Counted from the stretch's first letter, positions 51,689-60,558 are shown. The stretch is 64,000 nucleotides of DNA from Pseudoxanthomonas koreensis_A (GCF_041890415.1 NZ_CP169056.1:682001-746000), one strand, 5' to 3'. Made by a program: numbers and translations. The notes: generated by a model from the letters alone, not told the origin.

Positions 51689-52840
51689 ATGAACGACACC
51701 ACCACCCATTCCAGGCCGAAGAAGTCGGTCGCGCTGTCCGGCACCGTGGCCGGCACCACCGCCCTGTGCACGGTGGGCCGCAGTGGCAACGACCTGCGCT
51801 ACCGCGGCTACGACATCCTCGACCTGGCGACCGGCTGCGAGTTCGAGGAGGTCGCCTACCTTCTGGTGCACGGCAGCCTGCCTGACCGGGCTGCACTGGA
51901 CGGTTACAAGACCCGGCTCAAGGCGTTGCGTGGCATCCCCCCGGCGGTGAAGGCGGTGCTCGAGCAGTTGCCGGCCAGCGCCCACCCGATGGACGTGATG
52001 CGCACCGGCGTATCGGCGCTGGGCTGCGTGCGGCCGGAGAGCGACGATCACACCCATGCCGGCGCGCGCGACATTGCCGATGCCCTGCTGGCCAGTCTCG
52101 GCTCGATGCTGCTGTACTGGTACCACTACAGCCGTGACGGCCGCCGGATCGAGGTGGAAACCGACGACGACTCCATCGGTGGCCACTTCCTGCACCTGCT
52201 GCACGGGCGCCAACCCCGCCCATCGTGGGTGCGCGCGATGCACACCTCGCTGATCCTGTACGCGGAACATGAATTCAACGCCTCCACTTTCGCCGCACGG
52301 GTGATCGCGGGCACCGGCAGCGACATGCACTCGTGCATTGCCGGCGCGATCGGCGCGTTGCGCGGTTTCCGGCACGGCGGCGCCAACGAGGTCGCCTTCG
52401 AGGTGCAGCAGCGCTACGACACTCCCGACGCGGCCGAGGCCGACATCCGGGCTAGGGTGGCGCGCAGGGAAGTGGTGATCGGCTTCGGCCATCCGGTCTA
52501 CACGGTGGCTGATCCGCGCAACCAGGTGATCAGGCAGGTGGCAGGCGACCTGTCAGCCGAACAGGGCAGCATGGAAATGTTCGACATCGCCAAACGCCTG
52601 GAGACGGTGATGTGGGACATCAAGCGGATGTTCCCCAACCTGGACTGGTACAGCGCGGTCAGCTACCACGCGATGGGGGTTCCGGCCGCGATGTTCACGC
52701 CGCTGTTCGTGATCGCCCGCACCTGCGGCTGGAGCGCGCACGTGATCGAGCAGCGCACCGACGGCAAGATCATCCGGCCCAGCGCGCATTACACCGGGCC
52801 CGAGGACCGGGAGTTCGTCCCGCTCGGCCAGCGCGGGTGA
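51689..52840 (+). CDS. prpC: 2-methylcitrate synthase
   Basis: A 383-residue citrate-synthase-fold enzyme that joins propionyl-CoA and oxaloacetate to 2-methylcitrate. Catalytic residues are His194 (AEHEFNAST), His268 (GFGHPVY) and Asp319 (NLDWYSAV). The N-terminal KKSVALSGTVAGTTALCTVG and the prpB linkage favour methylcitrate over citrate synthase. The ATG at 51689 has a GGGAGGG RBS. It is one of two citrate-synthase-fold proteins here, the other being the HTH fusion. Confidence 0.95.
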   Translation: MNDTTTHSRPKKSVALSGTVAGTTALCTVGRSGNDLRYRGYDILDLATGCEFEEVAYLLVHGSLPDRAALDGYKTRLKALRGIPPAVKAVLEQLPASAHPMDVMRTGVSALGCVRPESDDHTHAGARDIADALLASLGSMLLYWYHYSRDGRRIEVETDDDSIGGHFLHLLHGRQPRPSWVRAMHTSLILYAEHEFNASTFAARVIAGTGSDMHSCIAGAIGALRGFRHGGANEVAFEVQQRYDTPDAAEADIRARVARREVVIGFGHPVYTVADPRNQVIRQVAGDLSAEQGSMEMFDIAKRLETVMWDIKRMFPNLDWYSAVSYHAMGVPAAMFTPLFVIARTCGWSAHVIEQRTDGKIIRPSAHYTGPEDREFVPLGQRG

Positions 52841-52876
52841 TATTGTCCGCGGACGTATTCCCGGGGGGGAGGGACG

Positions 52877-53140
52877 ATGCGCGAAGGAATCTATCGCAAG
52901 ACCGATGCCGGGCGGGAGGAAATCCGCGACCGGACCCGGCGCCTGCCGCCGCCACTGCGGACCGTGCTGCTGATGGTTGACGGCCAGCGCACGCTGCCGG
53001 AACTGCGCGCAGTTGCTGCCGGCGTCCGCGCGGCGGAGGACGTGCTGGACCAGTTGCTGGCCCAGGGGCTGATCGAACCGGTACCGAGCGGCTTCGATGC
53101 TGCCGGGCTGCTCCGGGCGCTGGAGCCGGATCCGACCTGA
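52877..53140 (+). CDS. Conserved hypothetical protein, winged-helix-like
   Basis: An 87-residue protein without signal peptide or membrane segment. The pattern RTVLLMVDGQRTLPELRAVAAG...VLDQLLAQGLIEPV (about 28-67) resembles a small winged helix in which LDQLL...GLI forms the last helix and wing. I do not recognise a named family. A GGGAGGG RBS lies nine bases before the ATG. It starts 36 bases after prpC and may be the third gene of that operon. Confidence 0.6.
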   Translation: MREGIYRKTDAGREEIRDRTRRLPPPLRTVLLMVDGQRTLPELRAVAAGVRAAEDVLDQLLAQGLIEPVPSGFDAAGLLRALEPDPT

Positions 53141-53232
53141 GCCTCCCGGGCTGCGCCGGCGCCGTGCCCGCACGAACGCCGGGCACGTCCGCCACATGGC
53201 CCGGACTGGCCGGGCCACGACGGGTTGAAGGG

Positions 53233-53844
53233 TCAGGCCAGGCCTTCGGCCTTGAGCGCGCGCTGCACGCCGGCGTCGGCATGCATGCGCTGGCGGAAGG
53301 CGGCCAGCTGCTCCAGCCCGGCCAGGTTCACGCCCAGGCGTTCGGCCCAACCCAGGGTCACGAACAGGTAAGGGTCGGCGAAGCTGCGGAACCCGGCCAG
53401 CCATTGTTCCTGCCCCAGCCGTGCGTCGGCGGCCTGGTACAGGCCGCGCAGCCGTTCCCGGGTGGTGGCGGCCAGCGCCGCGTGCTGGGCCGGGTCGGCA
53501 ATGAAGGCGCCGGGGACGAACAGCGGCCGGAACGCGGGGTGCAGGTCGGAGTTGACGAACGACAACCAGCGCGTTGCCTCGGCCCGCTGGCGTGCGCTGC
53601 CGTCGCCGGCCAGGCCGGCGGCGGGGAAGCGGTCGGCGATGTAGCCGACGATGGCGGCGTTCTGGGTAAGGACGAAATCGCCGTCGACCAGCACCGGCAC
53701 CGAGCCCGACGGGTTCAGCGCGCGGAAGTCGGGTGCCTTCATCCCCTCGGCGTCCATCACCTCCACCTCGAATGGCTGTGCGGTCCAGCACAGGTCGATG
53801 TGCACTGCCGTGGAACAGGCGCCGGGCTTGGTATAGAGCTTCAT
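53233..53844 (-). CDS. Glutathione S-transferase, beta-class-like
   Basis: A 203-residue cytosolic protein. The thioredoxin-like N-terminal domain has KPGACS with Cys10, the residue that bonds glutathione in bacterial beta-class enzymes, and the NPSGSVPVLVDGDF loop with the cis-proline. The helical C-terminal domain contains the FADPYLFVTLGWA capping motif. Its role is probably detoxification or redox protection. It is preceded by a terminator that separates it from the SleB gene on the same strand. Confidence 0.93.
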   Translation of the reverse strand: MKLYTKPGACSTAVHIDLCWTAQPFEVEVMDAEGMKAPDFRALNPSGSVPVLVDGDFVLTQNAAIVGYIADRFPAAGLAGDGSARQRAEATRWLSFVNSDLHPAFRPLFVPGAFIADPAQHAALAATTRERLRGLYQAADARLGQEQWLAGFRSFADPYLFVTLGWAERLGVNLAGLEQLAAFRQRMHADAGVQRALKAEGLA

Positions 53845-53860
53845 GCGGGATCCTTTCTGG

Positions 53861-53892
53861 CGAAAAAGAAGACCCCGCGATTATGCGGGGTC
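53861..53892 (-). terminator. Terminator of the SleB-type hydrolase gene
   Basis: GACCCCGC (53871-53878) pairs perfectly with GCGGGGTC (53885-53892) around six bases. On the minus strand it runs into TTCTTTTTCG. It ends the transcript coming from the gene at 53937-54392, just before the GST start codon. Confidence 0.88.
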
Positions 53893-53936
53893 ATCCGTGT
53901 CGCGCGCGCTGCCGGAGCATCGCACCGGCAGGACAC

Positions 53937-54392
53937 TCAGGTGCGTGGCCGCAGCCGCTGTACCCGGTAGAAAGTGTGGTCGCCGATGATCGCCACCTGG
54001 TAGGAGTTGGCCCAGCTCGGGCTGGCGATGGCGTGGGCGGCGAAGTGGCTGGCGCCGGGCACGATCTCCTCGCGCTGGCCCACCGGCAGGGCCCAGTTGC
54101 GCTCTGCGCGCAGGGCCACGTTCACCGAGCGGTTCCAGGCATCCATGTTGCGCAGGCGGGTGTTGGGCGAGACGATGGTCGGCGCGAACTGCTTGCGTGC
54201 GGTGACGACGTCGCACATCGAGTCGCCCCACAGCCCGCTGTCCAGGCGGCGCAGGGCCACTTCGGCGACCGCCTGCTGGCCGCGAACGCTCTGGTCGCGC
54301 GCCTCCAGGTACACGGTCGTGCTCAGGCACAGGGAATCGGCGGCTGGCTGCGGCATGAACTGCGACAGCCAGAGGATCCAGGCCAGTTTCAT
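53937..54392 (-). CDS. SleB-type cell wall hydrolase
   Basis: A 151-residue protein with a short hydrophobic N-terminus (MKLAWILWLSQF) that may be a signal peptide. The hydrolase_2 (SleB) pattern is clear: LSTTVYLEARDQSVRGQQAVAEVALRRL (30-57, with the catalytic glutamate in YLEAR), then FHF-like SHFAAHA and DHTFYR. Such domains cleave peptidoglycan as lytic transglycosylases or amidases and are common outside spore formers. The ATG at 54392 has an AAGGAG RBS; the open frame upstream is not coding. Confidence 0.87.
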   Translation of the reverse strand: MKLAWILWLSQFMPQPAADSLCLSTTVYLEARDQSVRGQQAVAEVALRRLDSGLWGDSMCDVVTARKQFAPTIVSPNTRLRNMDAWNRSVNVALRAERNWALPVGQREEIVPGASHFAAHAIASPSWANSYQVAIIGDHTFYRVQRLRPRT

Positions 54393-54734
54393 GGGTTGCT
54401 CCTTGCTCCGTCTTCGCCGCCCGGCTTTCCTCCTCCCGATGCGCGGGGGAGTGGCAGGTGCTGGCGGGGCGTCATGGGGAGGCGACCTTCCACGGGTCGC
54501 CCGGGGTGCCGGCATCTGAAGGCCGGCGGATCCACCAGTAGATGGGGGGCGGATCGAAGTGGCGCGCACAATAGGGGGGCATTGCCGAACGAAAACTGAA
54601 CGATTGTCCTTGACAACCGGCCATCATTCAGTCCTTGAAACCGCGCTGCGGGGCTCGGCAAACGCGTGTCAACGCTGGTGCCGAGCCCATGCCCGGCTCC
54701 CGCAGATCGCCCTGGAGGCGGCCGCTGCGGCCGG
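54393..54734. other. Spacer between two minus-strand genes
   Basis: These 342 bases hold no convincing gene. TTGACA occurs at 54610-54615 on the plus strand but without a matching -10. I found no strong promoter or hairpin, although a promoter for the SleB gene must lie here. Confidence 0.5.
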
Positions 54735-55754
54735 TTACGTCCAGCCGGCCAGGACCAGCTTGCCTACAGTGGTCCCGGATTCCAGCCGCTGGTGCGCCTG
54801 GCGCAGGCCGGCCGCGCAGATCGGCCCCAGCACCTCTGACAGCGTGGTCTGCAGTTGCCCGGCCTCGACCAGGGCGCCCACGCGGTTGAGGATCCGGTGC
54901 TGCTCGATCATGTCCTGGGTGCGGAACTTCGGGCGGGCGAACATGAATTCCCAATGGATGCCGATGCACTTGGCCTTGTACGGGTCACCGATGCGCAGCG
55001 CGCCTGCCGGCTCCACCACCAGCCCGACATGGCCCTGGGGAGCGAGCAACTGGCCCAGCGCGTCCCAGTAGCCGTCGGTATCGGCCAGGTTGATCGCCGC
55101 GTCCACCTGGTCCATGCCCAGGCTGTGCAACTGGGGCGCCAGTGGCTGGCGATGGTCGATCACGTGGTGGGCGCCCATCGCCAGGCACCAGTCCCGGCTC
55201 TGCGGGCGCGAGGCGGTGGCCACCACGGTGAAGCCGGCCCGGCGCGCCAGCTGGATCGCGATCGAGCCCACGCCGCCGGCGCCGCCGATCACCAGCAGGC
55301 GGCGCCCGCGGTTGTCGGCGTCGAATGCGAAGGGCATGCGCTCGAACAGCAGTTCCCAGGCGGTGAGTGTGGTCAGGGGCAGGGCGGCAGCGGCGGCGAA
55401 ATCCAGGGTGGTCGGCTTGGCGCCTGCCAGGCGCTCGTCCACCAGATGATATTGGGCGTTGCAGCCGGGCCGGGTGATGTCGCCGGCGTAATAGACCTCG
55501 TCGCCGGGCTGGAACAGGCTCACGCCGGGGCCGACCGCCTCGACCACACCGGCGGCGTCGAAGCCCAGGACCCGTGGCCGCGACTCCGGCGGGGGGCCGG
55601 GAGCCCGCAGCTTGGTGTCGACCGGATTGACCGACACCGCTTCGACCCGCACCAGCAGATCCTGTTGGCCCGGCTCAGGGCGCGGCAGCTCGACGTCCTC
55701 CAGTGCGGACGGATGGTCGACGGGCAGGTAGCGGGTCAGCGCGATGGCCTTCAT
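54735..55754 (-). CDS. Zinc-type alcohol dehydrogenase-like/quinone oxidoreductase family protein
   Basis: A 339-residue MDR-superfamily reductase. The GroES-like N-terminal domain (VSVNPVDTKLR, GFDAAGVV) is followed by a Rossmann domain with the NADP loop VIGGAGGVGSIAIQLAR. The zinc-ligand cysteines of true alcohol dehydrogenases are missing, so it is closer to the zinc-free quinone or enone reductases. Substrate unknown. The ATG at 55754 gives MKAIAL; the ten extra in-frame residues upstream are not needed. Confidence 0.9.
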   Translation of the reverse strand: MKAIALTRYLPVDHPSALEDVELPRPEPGQQDLLVRVEAVSVNPVDTKLRAPGPPPESRPRVLGFDAAGVVEAVGPGVSLFQPGDEVYYAGDITRPGCNAQYHLVDERLAGAKPTTLDFAAAAALPLTTLTAWELLFERMPFAFDADNRGRRLLVIGGAGGVGSIAIQLARRAGFTVVATASRPQSRDWCLAMGAHHVIDHRQPLAPQLHSLGMDQVDAAINLADTDGYWDALGQLLAPQGHVGLVVEPAGALRIGDPYKAKCIGIHWEFMFARPKFRTQDMIEQHRILNRVGALVEAGQLQTTLSEVLGPICAAGLRQAHQRLESGTTVGKLVLAGWT

Positions 55755-56035
55755 GGGGTGTCTCCGGCCGGGCCGGCCCATCATACGTGCCGTGGCCCAG
55801 GCTGGATCGACGGCAGGCTTTGTCCTCGTGCAAACTGGCGCCGTGCGCGCTCTTTCACATGTTAGCGTACCGTTAACGCGGTCTTCACGTTCCCCCGCCT
55901 AACCTTCGCCGCGACGACGTGACTGAACGGCCGTCAGGGATATCCGCTGCCAACGGCGGCGATGTCTGTATAGCGAGAGAACCCTGAGGCACTCCTAGGT
56001 TTCTTCGATCCCCCTGAATCATCAAGGAGCTTTAG
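55755..56035. promoter_or_regulatory. Divergent region between the oxidoreductase and OmpA genes
   Basis: This 281-base gap contains two near-identical heptamers (GTTAGCG at 55861 and GTTAACG at 55872, eleven bases apart). The second sits inside the palindrome CGTTAACG (55871-55878). A purine-rich AAGGAG RBS for ompA is at about 56022. I could not assign -35 and -10 boxes with confidence. Confidence 0.35.
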
Positions 56036-57142
56036 ATGAACAAGAAACTTCTGACCGTCGCGCTGCTGGGCGGCCTGGCTGTCGCACAGTCCGCATCCGC
56101 ACAGGAGTTCGACGATCGCTGGTACCTGACTGGCGCGGTCGGCTTCAACTTCCAGGACAACGACCGTGGTACCGAAGACGTGCCGTTCGGCAGCCTTGGC
56201 CTGGGCAAGTTCATCAGCCCGACCTGGTCGGTGGATGGTGAGCTGAACTACCAGAACCCCGGTTTCGACAGCAACACCGACCTGAACTGGAGCCAGTACG
56301 GCGTTTCGCTGGACTTCCGTCGCCACTTCATCAATGAAGCCCGCGGCTGGAACCCCTACCTGTTGTTCGGTGTCGGCTATCAGCGCACCGAAGAAGAGTA
56401 TGTGATCGCCAGCCCGAATTCGCCGGCGCAGCGCGAGGACGGCAACCTGGCCGCCAAGGTCGGTGTCGGCCTGCAGACCTCCCTCAACAACCGCGCAGCC
56501 GTGCGCGCCGAACTGGCCTACCGTGCCGACTTCGACGACCAGAGCGTCAACCCGGCCTTGGCCGGCCGCGACGAGGACTGGTTCGGCGACGTGCTGGCCT
56601 CGGTCGGTGTGGTGATTCCGCTGGGCCCGGCCCCGATGGCCGCCCCGCCGCCGGCTCCGGCTCCGGTCGCGCCGAGCTGCGCCGACCTGGACGACGACGG
56701 TGACGGCGTCAACAACTGCGACGACAAGTGCCCCGGTTCGCAGGCTGGCCAGGCCATCGGTCCGGACGGCTGCCCGGTGCCGGTGTCGATCGACCTGAAG
56801 GGCGTGAACTTCGACTTCGACAAGTCGACCCTGCGCCCGGACGCGGTGGCGATCCTGTCCGAGGCCACCGAGATCCTGAAGCGTTACCCGGACCTGCGCG
56901 TGGAAGTGGCCGGTCACACCGACTCGAAGGGTACCGATGCCTACAACCAGGGCCTGTCCGAGCGTCGCGCCCGCGCCGTGTACGACTACCTGACCAGCAA
57001 TGGTGTCGCCGCTTCGCGCCTGGTCGGCCCGACCGGCTACGGCGAGAGCCGTCCGATTGCGCCGAACACCAACGCTGATGGTTCGGACAACCCGGAAGGC
57101 CGTGCGAAGAACCGTCGCACCGAGCTGAACGTGCAGAACTGA
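56036..57142 (+). CDS. OmpA-family outer-membrane protein
   Basis: A 368-residue protein in four parts: signal peptide (cleavage after ASA, residue 22), an eight-strand OmpA-like beta-barrel (about 25-195), an Ala/Pro linker with a calcium-binding thrombospondin type 3 repeat (DLDDDGDGVNNCDDKCPGS), and a C-terminal OmpA domain. The last (NFDFDKSTLRPDA..., then GHTDSKGTDAYNQGLSERRA) binds peptidoglycan. It tethers the outer membrane to the cell wall and is usually abundant. A strong stem-loop follows. Confidence 0.95.
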   Translation: MNKKLLTVALLGGLAVAQSASAQEFDDRWYLTGAVGFNFQDNDRGTEDVPFGSLGLGKFISPTWSVDGELNYQNPGFDSNTDLNWSQYGVSLDFRRHFINEARGWNPYLLFGVGYQRTEEEYVIASPNSPAQREDGNLAAKVGVGLQTSLNNRAAVRAELAYRADFDDQSVNPALAGRDEDWFGDVLASVGVVIPLGPAPMAAPPPAPAPVAPSCADLDDDGDGVNNCDDKCPGSQAGQAIGPDGCPVPVSIDLKGVNFDFDKSTLRPDAVAILSEATEILKRYPDLRVEVAGHTDSKGTDAYNQGLSERRARAVYDYLTSNGVAASRLVGPTGYGESRPIAPNTNADGSDNPEGRAKNRRTELNVQN

Positions 57143-57241
57143 GTGCGACACGAGCAATCGTAACGCGCTGAAAACGCCGGGCCTGTTCCTGGCACCCCGT
57201 GTCTGATGGCCGTTATGGCCAGTACGCGCGGGGCGAGTGAG

Positions 57242-57273
57242 CGAAGCCCGGGAGGCCTGCCTCCCGGGCTTCG
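57242..57273 (+). terminator. Hairpin after the OmpA gene
   Basis: A perfect stem of 14 base pairs (57242-57255 with 57260-57273) closes on CCTG. It lies 100 bases after the stop and lacks a T-tract. The stem is long enough to stabilise or end the ompA mRNA. Confidence 0.65.
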
Positions 57274-57330
57274 TGCATGTTGGGCCCCGGTGGAGTGCAT
57301 CGCATGCTGCGGGCAATGTGCGCCGTGTCC

Positions 57331-57359
57331 TTGTATCGCTGCAGGGCGCTACCTACACT
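57331..57359 (+). promoter_or_regulatory. Promoter for the small secreted protein gene
   Basis: TTGTAT (57331-57336), a 17-base spacer and TACACT (57354-57359) make a reasonable sigma-70 promoter. Transcription would start about 22 bases before the ATG at 57389. Confidence 0.6.
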
Positions 57360-57388
57360 CGGCGCCTGCACCCGGGAAGACTCTTGCC

Positions 57389-57886
57389 ATGCGCGTCATC
57401 GCCATCGGATTGCTGGCCTTCGCCTCCACCCTTGCGCCTGCTGCGGCCAACGCTGCCATGAACTGCGCCGGACCCACCATCCCGCAGCCACTGCAACTGC
57501 CGTCCACTGTGGCCCCGCCGGTGGCGTCCGAACTGGTCACGCGTCCCTCGCAGTTGGGCATGCCCTCCGGCGTGCTGGCTCCCGCCAATGACGCCTCGCA
57601 GGCGCTGGACCGGGTGCTGTTGCGGCTGCGCATCGAGGGGTGTCGCGACGTTGCCAGGGCGCTGCCGGCCACGTCTGCGACGGCCAGCCCGAACGACCCG
57701 GCCGCCTACAAGCCGCAGACCGAATTCGACAACACGCCGTGGCGTTTCGACATGAGCCAGGGCGGCAAGCGCATGACCGCCGACGAGTTCGACGCCTGGA
57801 TGAAGGCGCGTGGCGTGCGCGTGGCCCGTGGCGCCCAGACCGCGGCGCCGGCCGAAGCCGCAGCGGTGCCTGCCGCTGCCGAGTGA
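57389..57886 (+). CDS. Small secreted protein of unknown function
   Basis: A 165-residue protein with a signal peptide (MRVIAIGLLAFASTLAPAAANA, cleavage near 22). The mature part has two cysteines (Cys26 and one in EGCRDVA) that could pair, a central YKPQTEFDNTPWRFDMSQGGKRMT block that looks conserved, and an Ala/Glu-rich tail. I recognise no domain. It stands alone between the OmpA gene and the porin, both in the same direction. Confidence 0.75.
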   Translation: MRVIAIGLLAFASTLAPAAANAAMNCAGPTIPQPLQLPSTVAPPVASELVTRPSQLGMPSGVLAPANDASQALDRVLLRLRIEGCRDVARALPATSATASPNDPAAYKPQTEFDNTPWRFDMSQGGKRMTADEFDAWMKARGVRVARGAQTAAPAEAAAVPAAAE

Positions 57887-58059
57887 CCCGGCGGGCACCC
57901 GCCAGTAGCCGTTGTCAGGGCGGGCGGAACCCGCAAACCGGGCGGCGCCTTCATGCGGCCTGGGTATAAGAACCCCCCGCGGATTCATTTCCCGCGAGAA
58001 ACCTGAATACGCAGTATCTCCCCGTCGGCCAGAGGCCTTACTGACGGGGAAACTGCAAG

Positions 58060-59484
58060 ATGCCTTACCTGAATGCGACACCTCGGGCCGCCGCAACCCG
58101 GCCCTCCCTCTGGCTCGCGGCCGCCATCGCGGTGGTCCTGGCCGCGCCTGCCAATGCCCAGGGCCAGCCTGCCCTGGAGGATCTGCTGCGGCGCCTTGAG
58201 CTGCTGGAACAGCGCCAGGCCGGTGCCGCGGCTGTCGCCAGCACGCCGGATGGCCAGCCGCTGGACGTGGCTGAGCTGGACCAGCGCCTGCGCACGCTGG
58301 AGCGCAACCTGGAGCTGAAGCAAGAGGCTCTGGCCGCGAAGGAAAAGGCCACCCCGGTGGTCACCGCCGGTAGCGGCGGCGCGGCGATCAAGTCCGGCGA
58401 CGGCCAGTACGAGTTCAAGTTCCGCGGCCTGGTGCAGGGCGATGCGCGGTTCTTCGACAACGACATCGGTGCCAACGACACCTTCCTGTTCCGCCGCATC
58501 CGCCCGACCATCGAGGGGTCGCTGGGCAAGCTGGTGGGCTTCCGCCTCACCCCGGAGTTTGCGGGCGACAGCGCCAGCATCGTCGATGCCTACGTGGACC
58601 TGAAGTTCGACCCGGCCTTCACCGTGCGCGCCGGCAAGGTGAAGGGCCCGGTGGGCCTGGAACGCCTGCAGTCGGGCAATGCCACGGCGCTGATCGAGCG
58701 GATCTTCCCGACCGAGCTGGCGCCCAACCGCGAGCTGGGCGTGCAGGTGCAGGGCGAGGTGGCCGGCGGCAAGGTCAACTACACCGTGGGCGTGTACAAC
58801 GGCGCCCCGGACGGGCGCGACGGCGCCACCGCCAATCCGGACGACAACTTCGAGTTCGCCGGCCGGGTGTTCTTCGAGCCGGTGAAGGGCATCGGCTTCG
58901 GCATCGGCGGCAGCGTGGGCGACAAGGAAGGCACCGGCAACAACTTCCTGCCGCGCTTCCGCTCGCAGGCGCAGCAGCAGTTCTTCAACTACCGCTCGGC
59001 GGTCGCGGCCGATGGCCGGCATACCCGGTTCTCGCCGCAGGGTTACGTGTACCGCGGGCCGTTCGGGCTGCTGGCCGAGTACATCGAGTCCAAGCAGGAG
59101 GTCGTGGTCGGCGGCACCCGTGCCGAGCTGAAGAACACCGCCTGGCAGGGCACGGTGGGCTGGGTGCTTACCGGCGAGGACGCCGGGTTCCGCGGCGTGC
59201 GTCCGTCGCGGCCGTTCAAGCCGGGCGAAAGCCTGGGCGCGTTCGAGATCGTTGGCCGCTACGGCGTGCTGGATGTCGACGATGCCGCCTTCCCCCTGTT
59301 CGCCGATCCCTCGGTGGCCGCGCGCAAGGCCGAAGGCTGGAGTGCCGGCGTCAACTGGTACCTCACCGGCAACCTCAAGCTGGTCCTGAACTACCTGCAT
59401 ACCGATTTCCAGGGCGGCGCTGCCGCCGGCAACGATCGTCCTACCGAAAAGGCGGTGTTCTCGCGCCTCCAGGTGTCGTTCTGA
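58060..59484 (+). CDS. OprO/OprP-family porin at the head of the sulfate operon
   Basis: A 474-residue outer-membrane porin. A signal peptide (cleavage after ANA, about residue 33) is followed by a short coiled-coil region (about 38-95, LRRLELLEQRQ and LDQRLRTLERNLELKQEAL). A beta-barrel then ends in LQVSF with terminal Phe. The family contains phosphate- and polyphosphate-selective porins. Here the 34-base gap to sbp and the following cysTWA genes suggest sulfate or an organosulfur anion instead. TATAAG at 57965-57970 is a possible -10. Confidence 0.88.
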   Translation: MPYLNATPRAAATRPSLWLAAAIAVVLAAPANAQGQPALEDLLRRLELLEQRQAGAAAVASTPDGQPLDVAELDQRLRTLERNLELKQEALAAKEKATPVVTAGSGGAAIKSGDGQYEFKFRGLVQGDARFFDNDIGANDTFLFRRIRPTIEGSLGKLVGFRLTPEFAGDSASIVDAYVDLKFDPAFTVRAGKVKGPVGLERLQSGNATALIERIFPTELAPNRELGVQVQGEVAGGKVNYTVGVYNGAPDGRDGATANPDDNFEFAGRVFFEPVKGIGFGIGGSVGDKEGTGNNFLPRFRSQAQQQFFNYRSAVAADGRHTRFSPQGYVYRGPFGLLAEYIESKQEVVVGGTRAELKNTAWQGTVGWVLTGEDAGFRGVRPSRPFKPGESLGAFEIVGRYGVLDVDDAAFPLFADPSVAARKAEGWSAGVNWYLTGNLKLVLNYLHTDFQGGAAAGNDRPTEKAVFSRLQVSF

Positions 59485-59518
59485 TCCGCCTTCCCGCCAT
59501 ATCCAACGGAGACAACCC

Positions 59519-60547
59519 ATGAAGATTCCCAGCATCCTCCGCCGCCGCGCGGCCCTGGTCGCGGCGGCCACGTTCGGCCTGACCCTGGCGGCCGGCGCCT
59601 TCGCCAAGGACCTGCAACTGCTCAACGTGTCCTACGACCCCACCCGCGAGCTCTATCGCGAGTACAACGCGGCCTTTGCCGACCACTGGCAGAAGACCCG
59701 CGGCCAGAAGGTGACGGTCGAGGCTTCGCACGGCGGCTCGGGCAAGCAGGCGCGCAGCGTGATCGACGGCCTCGAAGCCGACGTGGTCACCCTGGCGCTG
59801 GCCTACGACATCGACTCCATCGCCGAGCGCGCCAAGCTGTTCCCCAGCAGCTGGCAGCAAAGGCTGCCCAACAACAGCGCGCCGTACACCTCGACCATCG
59901 TGTTCCTGGTACGCAAGGGCAATCCCAAGAACATCAAGGACTGGCCGGACCTGCTGCGCTCCAACGTCAAGGTCATCACCCCCAATCCGAAGACCTCCGG
60001 CGGCGCGCGCTGGAACTACCTGGCGGCCTGGGCGTTTGCCGAGCGCATCTTCAAGGGTGACGAGGCCAAGGTGCGCAACTTCATGACCGCGCTGTTCCGC
60101 AACGTCCCGGTGCTCGATACCGGCGCGCGTGGCTCCACCACCACCTTCGTCCAGCGCGGCATCGGCGACGTGTTGCTGGCGTGGGAAAACGAGGCGTTCC
60201 TGTCGATCGAGGAACTGGGCCCGGACAAGTTCGACATCATCGTGCCGTCGCTGTCGATCCTGGCCGAGCCGCCGGTGGCGCTGGTGGACCGCAACGTTGA
60301 CAAGCATGGCACCCGCGAGGTCGCGCAGGCCTACCTGGAGTACCTGTATTCGCCGGTGGGGCAGCGCCTGGCGGCCAAGCACTACTACCGTCCGCGCCAT
60401 CCCGAGCATGCCGCGCCGGAGGATGTCGCCCGTTTCCCCAAGGTGGAGCTGGTGACCATCGACGGTGCATTCGGTTCGTGGGCGACGGCGCAGAAGCGCC
60501 ACTTTGCCGACGGCGGTGAGTTCGACCGGATCCAGACCGGGAAGTAA
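59519..60547 (+). CDS. sbp: Periplasmic sulfate-binding protein
   Basis: A 342-residue periplasmic binding protein with a signal peptide (cleavage near AFA, residue 29). LLNVSYDPTRELYREYN starts the mature protein, and SHGGSGKQARSV forms part of the anion site. The AENPKTSGG-type loop (NPKTSGGARWNYL) is typical. It delivers sulfate or thiosulfate to CysTWA. A GGAGAC RBS lies nine bases upstream. Confidence 0.96.
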   Translation: MKIPSILRRRAALVAAATFGLTLAAGAFAKDLQLLNVSYDPTRELYREYNAAFADHWQKTRGQKVTVEASHGGSGKQARSVIDGLEADVVTLALAYDIDSIAERAKLFPSSWQQRLPNNSAPYTSTIVFLVRKGNPKNIKDWPDLLRSNVKVITPNPKTSGGARWNYLAAWAFAERIFKGDEAKVRNFMTALFRNVPVLDTGARGSTTTFVQRGIGDVLLAWENEAFLSIEELGPDKFDIIVPSLSILAEPPVALVDRNVDKHGTREVAQAYLEYLYSPVGQRLAAKHYYRPRHPEHAAPEDVARFPKVELVTIDGAFGSWATAQKRHFADGGEFDRIQTGK

Positions 60548-60558
60548 GGCGTTGCCAA

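Noticed and set aside
54610..54615. A perfect TTGACA on the plus strand
   Set aside because: No -10 at 16-18 bases and no plus-strand gene downstream; both neighbours are on the minus strand.
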